Source of the DNA: Kiritimatiellia bacterium
GTDB lineage: Bacteria; Verrucomicrobiota; Kiritimatiellia; RFP12; UBA1067
Length of the DNA: 7,474 nt
Reading direction: 5' to 3'
NCBI GenBank assembly: GCA_016303225.1
Contig: JAEDMC010000147.1
Coordinates: 1 to 7,474 of the forward strand
In this document: piece by piece, positions 1 to 6,087 of the stretch
Numbering within the stretch: the first letter of the stretch is position 1
Layout: each line of letters starts with the position of its first letter
Translations under genes and position numbers: made by a program
The notes under the pieces: model-generated
Seen by the model: only the letters and a program-made list of their open reading frames with translations
What the model was told of the DNA's origin: nothing
The model's database searches: none

Positions 1-2
1 CG

Positions 3-362
3 GGTCTCGCGGTCCGCTGCATCGGCGAGCTCACCAAGGAGAAGCTCGACATCCTGCGCGCGGCCGACTTCATCTTCCGCGACGAGATGCACAAGGCGAA
101 GCTGGACAAGAAGGCCCAGCAGTTCTTTGCGATCATGACGAACGTCCGTTCCGTCGGCGTCAAGAACGGCGCGCGCACCTACGGCTACGTGATCGGCATC
201 CGCGCGATCTCCACGAAGCAGTTCGTGAAGGCCGGCATCGTCGAACTGCCGTTCAAGTTCGTCACCATGGTTGCCGAGAAGATCGCGACGAAGGTGAAGG
301 GCGCGAACCGCGTCGTCTGGGACATCACCCCGAAGCCGCCGGCCACGATCGAGTGGGAATGA
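3..362 (+). CDS. guaA: GMP synthase (glutamine-hydrolysing), C-terminal part, 5' truncated by window edge
   Basis: This is the C-terminal end of GMP synthase, the cytosolic enzyme that aminates XMP to GMP with glutamine and ATP in purine synthesis. The frame is open from the first complete codon at position 3, and the 119 visible residues form the dimerisation domain. The stretch near the left edge (RCIGELTKEKLDILRAAD, with the RAAD..F spacing) matches the GuaA pattern of LR-ADAIF. The middle carries RSVGV and the RTY..V..RA block. The end VKGANRVVWDIT followed by KPPATIEWE is the almost invariant GuaA C-terminus that helps bind XMP. The N-terminal glutamine amidotransferase and the ATP pyrophosphatase domains lie outside the window. 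A methionine at 87 is internal, since the conserved domain continues upstream of it. The TGA stop at 360-362 overlaps the argC ATG, so the two genes are probably co-transcribed and translationally coupled. Confidence 0.97.
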   Translation, partial: GLAVRCIGELTKEKLDILRAADFIFRDEMHKAKLDKKAQQFFAIMTNVRSVGVKNGARTYGYVIGIRAISTKQFVKAGIVELPFKFVTMVAEKIATKVKGANRVVWDITPKPPATIEWE

Positions 363-1276
363 AGAAAGTCTTCATTGACGGCTCGGCCGGAACGACAGGT
401 CTTCGCATTCGCGAGCGGCTCGAGAATCGCCGCGACCTTGAGTTCATTGTTATTGCCGAAGAGCTCAGGAAGAACGTCGAAGCGCGGCGGATGGCCTTGA
501 ACGAGGCTGACGTCGCGTTCCTCTGTCTCCCCGACGCCGCCGCGCTTGACGCGGTGGCGCTGGTGGAGAATCCGTCGACCGTCGTCATCGATACCTCGAC
601 GGCCCATCGCGTCTCGAACGGCTGGGAATACGGCTTCCCGGAGCTTGAGGGGCGCCGCGCACGCATCGCCTCGTCCAAGCGCATCGCCAACCCCGGCTGC
701 CATGCGAGCGGCTTCATTGCGCTCGTCGAGCCGCTGGTGCGCGCAGGCCTTGTCGCCCGCAACGAAAAGCTTTGCGCCTTTTCGCTGACCGGCTATTCGG
801 GCGGTGGCAAGAAGATGATCGCCGACTACGAGACGGCCGGCACCCAGCTGCACATCGGAGGACGCCAGTACGCGCTCGCACAGATGCACAAGCATCTGCC
901 GGAAATGGCCGCGATTAGCGGACTCGACTTCGCGCCGTGCTTCTCGCCGATCGTCGTTCCGCACCTGAGCGGCATGGAGGTGACGGTTCAGCTCTTTGGC
1001 AAGTCCGTCGAGGCGATCGCCGACTGCTACCGGCAGTACTACGCCGAGGGCGGGCTCGTTCGCTTCGTCGAGAATCCGGCCGAGGCCGAGGGCGGTTTTC
1101 TGTCGTCCGCGGCGTTGTCCGGACGTGACGGCATGGAGGTTTCAGTCTACGGCAACGGCGATCGCGTCATCCTCGTTTCCCGGTTTGACAACTTGGGCAA
1201 GGGCGCCTCGGGTGCCGCCATTCAGAACATGAACATTGTCCTCGGCTGCGACGAGGACAAGGGTTTGAAAGTCTAA
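359..1276 (+). CDS. argC: N-acetyl-gamma-glutamyl-phosphate reductase, type 2 (short form)
   Basis: ArgC carries out the NADPH-dependent reduction of N-acetylglutamyl phosphate to the semialdehyde, the third step of arginine synthesis, in the cytosol. The 305-residue product has the N-terminal nucleotide-binding motif FIDGSAGTTGLRIRERL (residues 5-21), the DTSTAHR block (78-84) and the active-site cysteine in NPGCHASG (Cys114). It also has a Gly-rich SGGGKKM loop and the histidine pair in QMHKHLPEM. The FIDG-AGTTGL start and the length of about 305 are typical of the type 2 family rather than the longer type 1 enzymes (about 340). The ATG at 359 is preferred over an in-frame GTG at 353 because the family starts directly with M-K-K-V-F-I-D-G, and because it gives an ATGA overlap with the guaA stop. 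No strong Shine-Dalgarno precedes it. No other arginine gene is visible. Its stop codon is part of a heptamer repeat tract. Confidence 0.96.
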   Translation: MKKVFIDGSAGTTGLRIRERLENRRDLEFIVIAEELRKNVEARRMALNEADVAFLCLPDAAALDAVALVENPSTVVIDTSTAHRVSNGWEYGFPELEGRRARIASSKRIANPGCHASGFIALVEPLVRAGLVARNEKLCAFSLTGYSGGGKKMIADYETAGTQLHIGGRQYALAQMHKHLPEMAAISGLDFAPCFSPIVVPHLSGMEVTVQLFGKSVEAIADCYRQYYAEGGLVRFVENPAEAEGGFLSSAALSGRDGMEVSVYGNGDRVILVSRFDNLGKGASGAAIQNMNIVLGCDEDKGLKV

Positions 1277-1307
1277 TGTCTAACGTCTAAGGTCCTAACC
1301 TAATCTC
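1271..1307 (+). repeat. Heptamer tandem tract filling the argC/lipoprotein gap
   Basis: The units read GTCTAAT (1271-1277), GTCTAAC (1278-1284), GTCTAAG (1285-1291), then the degenerate GTCCTAAC (1292-1299) and CTAATCTC (1300-1307). The tract starts at the last sense codon of argC and ends immediately before the ATG of the next gene. The preceding 7-mer TTTGAAA (1264-1270) resembles the units of the second tract near 3575. Because 7 is 1 modulo 3, the TAA triplets at 1274, 1281 and 1288 fall in three different frames. I see no hairpin, terminator or convincing promoter here. The function is unknown; its design matches the tract at 3554-3605. Confidence 0.85.
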
Positions 1308-2567
1308 ATGAAAACTATGAATAAACTCATTATCGCTCTCGTCGGCGCGTCGCTTCTCGCCGGGTGCAGTACGTGCAATTGCCCCGTCGATTCGGGAACA
1401 ACGTTCGCCAAGGACGCCCTTGCGCCGTATGTGGAGAAGGGCCATCTCCCGGGCGCGATCAGTGTCTTCTACAAGGACGGCGTCCAGGAGGTCTGCTGCA
1501 TCGGCTATTCCGACGTCGAGGCGAAGCGTGCGATCAAGATGGACGACGTCTACATGCAGTGTTCCCAGACGAAGGGGTTCTGCGGCGTGACGATCGCGAA
1601 GCTGGTCGAGGACGGGCTGATCAAACTGGACGATCCCGTCTCGAAGTACCTGCCCGAGTTTGAGACGCTGTGGGTCTTGGACGGCGAGACGAACGGCGTC
1701 CGCACGCTGCGCAAGGCCAAGAATGTCCTGACGGTCCGCATGTGCCTCAACCACACGGGCGGTTTTCCGTTCGAGATCTGCGCGAAGCAGTGGAACATCC
1801 GTGGCGGCGGCTGGTCGGGCGGCGCTCCGCTTCGCCAGACCGCGGCAATCGCGGCGGCTTGTCCGATCATGTTCGAGCCGGGTACGCGTGCGGCGTATTC
1901 CAACACCGGCATCGATATCGGTGCGGCGGTCGTCGAAATCGTGACGGGGCTCAAGTGGGAGGACTACCTCAAGCGCGAGGTGCTCGATCCGCTCGAGATG
2001 AAGGACACCTGGTTCTGGCCGACGGACGCCCAGCTCGCCCATCAGGTGCAGATGTACGCCTGCGTTTCGAACGAGCCGGCGCGGATTCAGGTCGAACACG
2101 GCTGGCAGCAGCGTCCCTACAACGATTCGCATGTCTTCGCGTCCGCCGGCGCAGGTCTCTGGACCACGGCGAACGACCAGCTCAAGTTCTATAAGATGCT
2201 GATGAACCTCGGTGTCGGCGAGAACGGCGTCAGGATCCTCAAGGAGGAGACGGTGAAGTCCATCCTCGCGAAGTCGACGCGTCCGAAGGGGATGAAGAGC
2301 CACTACAACGACCAGACGGACGACAGCTATTCGCTGGGTCTCGGTGCGCCGCAGAACGACACCGAAGACCAGTGGTTCGGCCATGGCGGCGCGTGGGGCA
2401 CCAACTGCATGGTCAACTGGCACAAGAAGCAGTTGAAGCTCTGGGCCGTGCAGCTGACGGGCGGTCCGCGTCCGTGGGATGCCGCCCGTCAGAAGGCGGC
2501 GGACAAGTTCTTCGCCGAGAAGATCGACAACAGCGGCGCCGACGCCTATACCGGCCGAACGAAATGA
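1308..2567 (+). CDS. Lipoprotein serine hydrolase, beta-lactamase / class C penicillin-binding-like family
   Basis: This 419-residue protein belongs to the beta-lactamase-like serine hydrolase superfamily (Pfam Beta-lactamase; AmpC, EstB and AmpH relatives). It begins with a lipoprotein signal peptide: basic MKTMNK, a hydrophobic stretch, then the lipobox LAGC with Cys20 as the predicted lipidated residue. Serine at +2 suggests outer membrane sorting under the E. coli rule. The catalytic SxxK is SQTK (Ser86-Lys89), the YxN motif is YSN (197-199), and HGG (359-361) stands in place of the KTG box. The family also shows NHTGG (148-152) and the EPGTRAAYSNTG segment, both present. The domain spans about residues 35-405. 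The substrate cannot be told from sequence: peptidoglycan D-Ala peptides, esters or other amides are all possible, and true beta-lactam hydrolysis should not be assumed. An ATG at 1317 (Met4) is an alternative start that would keep the signal peptide. No Shine-Dalgarno is visible. Confidence 0.9.
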   Translation: MKTMNKLIIALVGASLLAGCSTCNCPVDSGTTFAKDALAPYVEKGHLPGAISVFYKDGVQEVCCIGYSDVEAKRAIKMDDVYMQCSQTKGFCGVTIAKLVEDGLIKLDDPVSKYLPEFETLWVLDGETNGVRTLRKAKNVLTVRMCLNHTGGFPFEICAKQWNIRGGGWSGGAPLRQTAAIAAACPIMFEPGTRAAYSNTGIDIGAAVVEIVTGLKWEDYLKREVLDPLEMKDTWFWPTDAQLAHQVQMYACVSNEPARIQVEHGWQQRPYNDSHVFASAGAGLWTTANDQLKFYKMLMNLGVGENGVRILKEETVKSILAKSTRPKGMKSHYNDQTDDSYSLGLGAPQNDTEDQWFGHGGAWGTNCMVNWHKKQLKLWAVQLTGGPRPWDAARQKAADKFFAEKIDNSGADAYTGRTK

Positions 2568-2573
2568 TTTAAA

Positions 2574-3572
2574 GTGGCGGTTGAACGAGAGTGTGAGGAG
2601 CTGAACAGACGCAACAATGCGTTTGACAACAAGCTGCGGCCGACCGACTTCGACGGGTTCGTCGGGCAGGAGAAGATCCGCGACCGGCTGATGCTCGCCG
2701 TGAAGGCGGCGAAGGACCGCGGCGAATCGCTGGACCACGTCCTTTTCTCTGGTCCGCCCGGCCTCGGCAAGACCACGCTTTCCTATATCCTCGGCGAGGC
2801 GATGGGCGTCCACGTGAAGACGACTTCCGGCCCCGTCATCACCAAGCCCGGCGACCTCGCGGGGCTTCTCACGTCCCTCGAACCCGGCGACATCGTCTTC
2901 ATCGACGAGATTCACCGCCTCGCCAAGACGGTGGAGGAGTACCTCTACAGCGCGATGGAGGACTATGCGATCGACATCGTCCTCGACCAGGGCCCGAACG
3001 CGCGCTCGGTCCGACTCGACCTGCCGCGCTTCACGCTCGTCGGTGCGACGACGCGCATCGGGCTCATCGCTGCGCCGCTCCGCGAACGCTTCGGACTCGT
3101 CAATCGCCTGTCCTATTACGAGCCGGACCAGCTTGCGGAGATCGTGAAGAGCAGCGCGGCGAAGCTCGGCGTTGACATCGACGACGCGGGCGCGCTCGAG
3201 ATCGCGCGCCGCAGCCGCGGCACGCCGCGCATTGCGAACAACCTCCTGCGGCGCGTCCGCGACTACGCGCAGGTGAAGGCCGGGAATTTCATCACTGGCA
3301 AAGTCGCGGCGGATGCGCTCGGCCTCCTGGAGATCGATCCGCACGGACTTGACGAGATGGACCGCAAGATCCTTGAGACGATTTGCGTGAAGTTCGGCGG
3401 CGGCCCCGTCGGGCTCTCCACCATCGCCGTTTCCGTCGGCGAGGAGCCGGACACGATCGAGGAAGCCTACGAACCTTTTCTCATCATGGAGGGGTACCTC
3501 GAACGCACCCCGAAGGGGCGCATCGCCACCGCGCTCGCCTACGAGCGCCTCGGCCTGAATCCTGAGACTTGA
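2574..3572 (+). CDS. ruvB: Holliday junction branch migration ATPase RuvB
   Basis: RuvB is the AAA+ motor that, with RuvA, drives branch migration of Holliday junctions in recombinational repair. The 332-residue product is close to the usual length. It shows the family entry LRPTDFDGFVGQEKI (21-35), Walker A GPPGLGKT (60-67), Walker B VFIDEIH (108-114), sensor I GATTR (157-161), the APLRERFG segment (167-174) that contains the arginine finger region, and the sensor II region RGTPRIANNLLRRVRD (215-230). It ends with the RuvB winged-helix domain, including EPFLIMEGYLERTPKGRIAT. The start is the GTG at 2574, 6 bases after the lipoprotein stop, with no in-frame ATG before the conserved region and no clear Shine-Dalgarno. 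ruvA and ruvC are not adjacent here, unlike the common ruvAB layout. The last five residues, LNPET, are encoded by heptamer repeat units. Confidence 0.97.
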   Translation: MAVERECEELNRRNNAFDNKLRPTDFDGFVGQEKIRDRLMLAVKAAKDRGESLDHVLFSGPPGLGKTTLSYILGEAMGVHVKTTSGPVITKPGDLAGLLTSLEPGDIVFIDEIHRLAKTVEEYLYSAMEDYAIDIVLDQGPNARSVRLDLPRFTLVGATTRIGLIAAPLRERFGLVNRLSYYEPDQLAEIVKSSAAKLGVDIDDAGALEIARRSRGTPRIANNLLRRVRDYAQVKAGNFITGKVAADALGLLEIDPHGLDEMDRKILETICVKFGGGPVGLSTIAVSVGEEPDTIEEAYEPFLIMEGYLERTPKGRIATALAYERLGLNPET

Positions 3573-3605
3573 AGCTTGAAACCTGAAACTTAAAACCTGA
3601 AACTT
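3554..3605 (+). repeat. Heptamer tandem tract spanning the ruvB 3' end and the ruvB/pgi gap
   Basis: Seven 7-base units can be read without a gap: CCTGAAT (3554), CCTGAGA (3561), CTTGAAG (3568), CTTGAAA (3575), CCTGAAA (3582), CTTAAAA (3589) and CCTGAAA (3596). They are followed by a partial CTT that abuts the pgi ATG at 3606. The consensus is CYTGAAA. Stop triplets occur at 3556, 3563, 3570 (the ruvB stop), 3577, 3584, 3591 and 3598, cycling through all three frames. The tract is poor in G and looks unstructured. It reads in antisense as a phenylalanine/glutamine/serine-rich string. Its function is unknown. Confidence 0.9.
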
Positions 3606-5228
3606 ATGAAACCAATGAATACTGACAAGTGGGCATATCTGGACGACGCGATGGTCGCGTCCTCGAAAAAGACGATCAAGGAACTCTTTGCGGAGGATCC
3701 GGAGCGGGCGAAGAAGTTCTCGCTGAATGCGGCGGGCTGGTTCCTCGACTACTCGAAGAACCGCGTCGACCGCAAGGCGATGAAGGCGCTCGTGAAGCTC
3801 GCCGAGGCGTCGAACCTCAAGGCCGAGATCGAGAAGATGTTCACCGGCAAGAAGATCAACGTGACCGAAGACCGCGCCGTGCTGCACACGGCGCTGCGCA
3901 ACTGCGATCCGAAGGCGCGCGTCAACGTCGACGGCAAGAACGTGATGCCGGCCGTCCGCGCCGTCCTCCGGCAGATGGGCGACTTCTCCGATCTCGTCCG
4001 CCAGGGCAAGTGGAAGGGCTTCACCGGCAAGCGCATCAAGTACATCGTCAACATCGGCATCGGCGGGTCTGACCTCGGTCCCGTCATGGCGAACATCGCC
4101 CTCACGCCGTATGCGAAGCGTTACCTCAAGTTCTTCTTCGTCTCCAACGTCGACTCGACACATCTTGCCGAGACGCTGAAGGCCGTGAAGGCCGACCAGA
4201 CACTTTTCATCGTCGCCTCCAAGACCTTCACCACGCAGGAGACGATGTCCAACGCGAACGCCGCGAAGGACTGGCTCGTGAAGAAGCTCGGCGACAAGAA
4301 GGCGGTCGCGAAGCACTTTGTCGCGCTTTCGACCGCGGCGAAGGAAGTGACGGACTTCGGCATCTCGCCCGCGAACATGTTCCCGTTCTGGGACTGGGTC
4401 GGGGGACGCTACTCGTTGCCGTCTGCAATCGGCCTCTCGCTGATGCTCGCAATCGGCCGGAACAACTATGCGCGATTCCTCCGCGGCTACTGGAAGATGG
4501 ACCAGCACTTCCGTACCGCGAAGTTCGAGCGCAACATGCCGGTCGTGATGGCGCTTCTCGGCATTCTCTACTCGAACGGCTACGGGGCGGAGACCTACTG
4601 CTGCCTCCCCTACGACCAGTACCTCTCGCGTTTCCCGGCGTATCTCCAGCAGATGGACATGGAGTCGAACGGCAAGTCGACGGACAAGGACGGCAATCCC
4701 GTCGAGCACGTCACGGGTCCCATCGAGTGGGGCGAGCCCGGCACGAACGGACAGCACTCGTTCTACCAGCTCATCCACCAGGGCACGCACCTCATTCCGT
4801 GCGACTTCATCGGCTGCTGCAAGACGCACAACGAGATCGGCGACCTCCACGACAAGCTGATGGCGAACCTCTTCGCGCAGACCGAGGCTCTTGCGTTCGG
4901 CAAGACCGCCGATGATTGCCGCAAGGAGGGCGTGCCGGAGAACCTCGTTCCGTTCAAGACGTTCGAGGGGAACCGTCCGACGAACACGCTCCTCTGCGAC
5001 CAGCTCAAGCCCGAGACGCTCGGCGCGCTCATCGCGCTCTACGAGCACAAGGTCTTCACCCAGGGCGTGATCCTCAACATCTACAGCTTCGACCAGTGGG
5101 GCGTCCAGCTCGGCAAGGTGCTCGCGAAGGGCGTGCTCAGCGACCTTACGGCGAAGAAGCCGTCCGGGAAGCACGACGCCTCCACGAACCAGCTCATCGC
5201 CCGCTATCGCAAGGCCGTCGGACGCTAA
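3606..5228 (+). CDS. pgi: Glucose-6-phosphate isomerase
   Basis: Pgi interconverts glucose 6-phosphate and fructose 6-phosphate in glycolysis and gluconeogenesis, in the cytosol. The 540-residue product is near the 549 residues of the E. coli enzyme and belongs to the long bacterial/eukaryotic type. It contains the phosphate-binding segment VNIGIGGSDLGPVM (148-161), FVSNVDSTHL (178-187), SKTFTTQET (205-213) and WVGGRYSLPSAIGL (264-277). The catalytic residues fit Glu353 in MESNGK, His384 in NGQHSFYQLIHQGT and Lys504 in the signature FDQWGVQLGK. The sugar isomerase (SIS) fold is therefore complete. The start at 3606 lies directly after the heptamer tract and has no Shine-Dalgarno; Met4 at 3615 is an alternative. 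The stop is followed after 9 bases by mrp, so the two are probably co-transcribed. Confidence 0.98.
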   Translation: MKPMNTDKWAYLDDAMVASSKKTIKELFAEDPERAKKFSLNAAGWFLDYSKNRVDRKAMKALVKLAEASNLKAEIEKMFTGKKINVTEDRAVLHTALRNCDPKARVNVDGKNVMPAVRAVLRQMGDFSDLVRQGKWKGFTGKRIKYIVNIGIGGSDLGPVMANIALTPYAKRYLKFFFVSNVDSTHLAETLKAVKADQTLFIVASKTFTTQETMSNANAAKDWLVKKLGDKKAVAKHFVALSTAAKEVTDFGISPANMFPFWDWVGGRYSLPSAIGLSLMLAIGRNNYARFLRGYWKMDQHFRTAKFERNMPVVMALLGILYSNGYGAETYCCLPYDQYLSRFPAYLQQMDMESNGKSTDKDGNPVEHVTGPIEWGEPGTNGQHSFYQLIHQGTHLIPCDFIGCCKTHNEIGDLHDKLMANLFAQTEALAFGKTADDCRKEGVPENLVPFKTFEGNRPTNTLLCDQLKPETLGALIALYEHKVFTQGVILNIYSFDQWGVQLGKVLAKGVLSDLTAKKPSGKHDASTNQLIARYRKAVGR

Positions 5229-5232
5229 GGAG
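5227..5232 (+). promoter_or_regulatory. Shine-Dalgarno site of mrp
   Basis: AAGGAG lies 5 bases before the ATG at 5238 and overlaps the pgi TAA stop (5226-5228). It is the only strong Shine-Dalgarno among the six start codons in the window, and it fixes the mrp start. The overlap with the pgi stop would allow translational coupling. Confidence 0.85.
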
Positions 5233-5237
5233 ACGAC

Positions 5238-6062
5238 ATGTCCGAAGAGTGCACGCACGACTGCTCGACCTGCGGGAAGAACTGCGGGGAGCGCAAGGAG
5301 GAATTCAGTTTCGCCGCGCCGCTGAACGCGGCGTCGAAGGTCGGCAAGGTGATTGCCGTCGCGAGCGGCAAGGGTGGGGTCGGCAAGAGCTTCGTGACAA
5401 CGATGCTCGCGGTCGCCGCGATGAAGCAGGGCCTCAAGGTCGGCATCCTTGATGCGGACATCACGGGTCCCTCGATTCCGAAGGCGTTCGGCCTCGGCAA
5501 TGGCTGCATCCAGGGCGCGGACGGCATCGAGCCGATGGTCACGACGTCGGGCATCCGCGTCATCTCCCTCAACACACTCGTCGAGGATCCGACCGATCCG
5601 GTGGTCTGGCGCGGACCGGTCATCGCCGGTATGGTGAAGCAGTTCTGGTCCGACGTCCACTGGGGCGAGCTGGACGTGATGTTCGTCGATATGCCGCCCG
5701 GGACGGGTGACGTGCCGCTCACGGTCTTCCAGTCGCTGCCGGTCGAGGGCGTCGTCATCGTCACCTCGCCGCAGGACCTCGTCGAGCTCATCGTTTCGAA
5801 GTCCGTCAAGATGGCCGGGATGATGAAGAAGCCCGTCGTCGGTCTTGTCGAGAACATGAGCTACCTCAAGTGCCCTGACTGCGGCAAGGAGATCGCCGTC
5901 TTCGGCGAATCGAAGGCCGAGGCCCTCGCGAAGAAGTTCTCGATTCCCGAAACGGTGAAGCTCCCGATCAATCCGTCTTTTGCGTCCGCAATCGACGTCG
6001 GCGCCGCCGAGACGATCGAGATTCCCGAGTTTGACGCCTTTGCCGCTCGGGTCCTGGGTTGA
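5238..6062 (+). CDS. mrp: Mrp/NBP35 (ApbC-like) iron-sulfur cluster carrier P-loop ATPase
   Basis: This 274-residue cytosolic protein is a Mrp/NBP35-type ATPase of the SIMIBI (MinD/ParA) class, which binds Fe-S clusters and hands them to apoproteins. The deviant Walker A GKGGVGKS (44-51) carries the signature Lys45. DADITGPSIP (72-81) and DMPPGTGD (151-158) are the Mrp-specific switch segments. TSPQDLVELIV and VENMSYLKCPDCGK follow, the last with the conserved CxxC pair (Cys212, Cys215) that binds a bridging cluster between two subunits. The N-terminus has no MIP18/DUF59 domain. It has a short Cys-rich leader with Cys5, Cys9, Cys12 and Cys16, reminiscent of NBP35, in which the N-terminal cysteines hold a second cluster. 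A strong Shine-Dalgarno supports the start. The specific clients are unknown; nothing in the neighbourhood points to one. Confidence 0.95.
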   Translation: MSEECTHDCSTCGKNCGERKEEFSFAAPLNAASKVGKVIAVASGKGGVGKSFVTTMLAVAAMKQGLKVGILDADITGPSIPKAFGLGNGCIQGADGIEPMVTTSGIRVISLNTLVEDPTDPVVWRGPVIAGMVKQFWSDVHWGELDVMFVDMPPGTGDVPLTVFQSLPVEGVVIVTSPQDLVELIVSKSVKMAGMMKKPVVGLVENMSYLKCPDCGKEIAVFGESKAEALAKKFSIPETVKLPINPSFASAIDVGAAETIEIPEFDAFAARVLG

Positions 6063-6067
6063 GCAAA

Positions 6068-6078
6068 TATGGTATAAT
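6068..6078 (+). promoter_or_regulatory. Extended -10 promoter of the glycyl-tRNA synthetase gene
   Basis: The sequence TATGGTATAAT is a full match to the extended -10 consensus TRTGnTATAAT, with the hexamer at 6073-6078. No good -35 sits 16-18 bases upstream (6050-6055 reads GGTCCT), as expected for an extended -10 promoter. A usual spacing of 6-8 bases would start transcription near 6084-6086, that is 2-4 bases before the ATG at 6088. The element lies just after the mrp stop in an A/T-rich island within GC-rich DNA. It is predicted from sequence only. Confidence 0.75.
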
Positions 6079-6087
6079 ACGCACATT

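Noticed and set aside
185..964. A - strand open frame of 259 codons opposite guaA/argC
   Set aside because: It is the antisense of the guaA end and of argC, without recognisable motifs.
1185..1213. TTGACA at 1185-1190 as a -35 box
   Set aside because: No -10-like hexamer stands at the proper distance (1208-1213 reads TCGGGT), and it lies within argC coding sequence.
1265..1293. TTGAAA at 1265-1270 with TAAGGT at 1288-1293 as a promoter for the lipoprotein gene
   Set aside because: The spacing is 17, but the -10 matches only three of six bases and both boxes are parts of the heptamer tract.
1308..2567. Calling the lipoprotein a beta-lactamase resistance gene
   Set aside because: SxxK and YxN are present but the third motif is HGG, and the wider family includes esterases, peptidases and other hydrolases. 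Antibiotic hydrolysis cannot be inferred.
3573..3605. A rho-independent terminator between ruvB and pgi
   Set aside because: The tract has no inverted repeat and no U-run; it is a direct heptamer repeat.
6031..6036. TTGACG as the -35 box of the GlyRS promoter
   Set aside because: It lies 36 bases before the TATAAT hexamer, far from the usual 16-18, and is inside the mrp coding region. The extended -10 explains the promoter without it.
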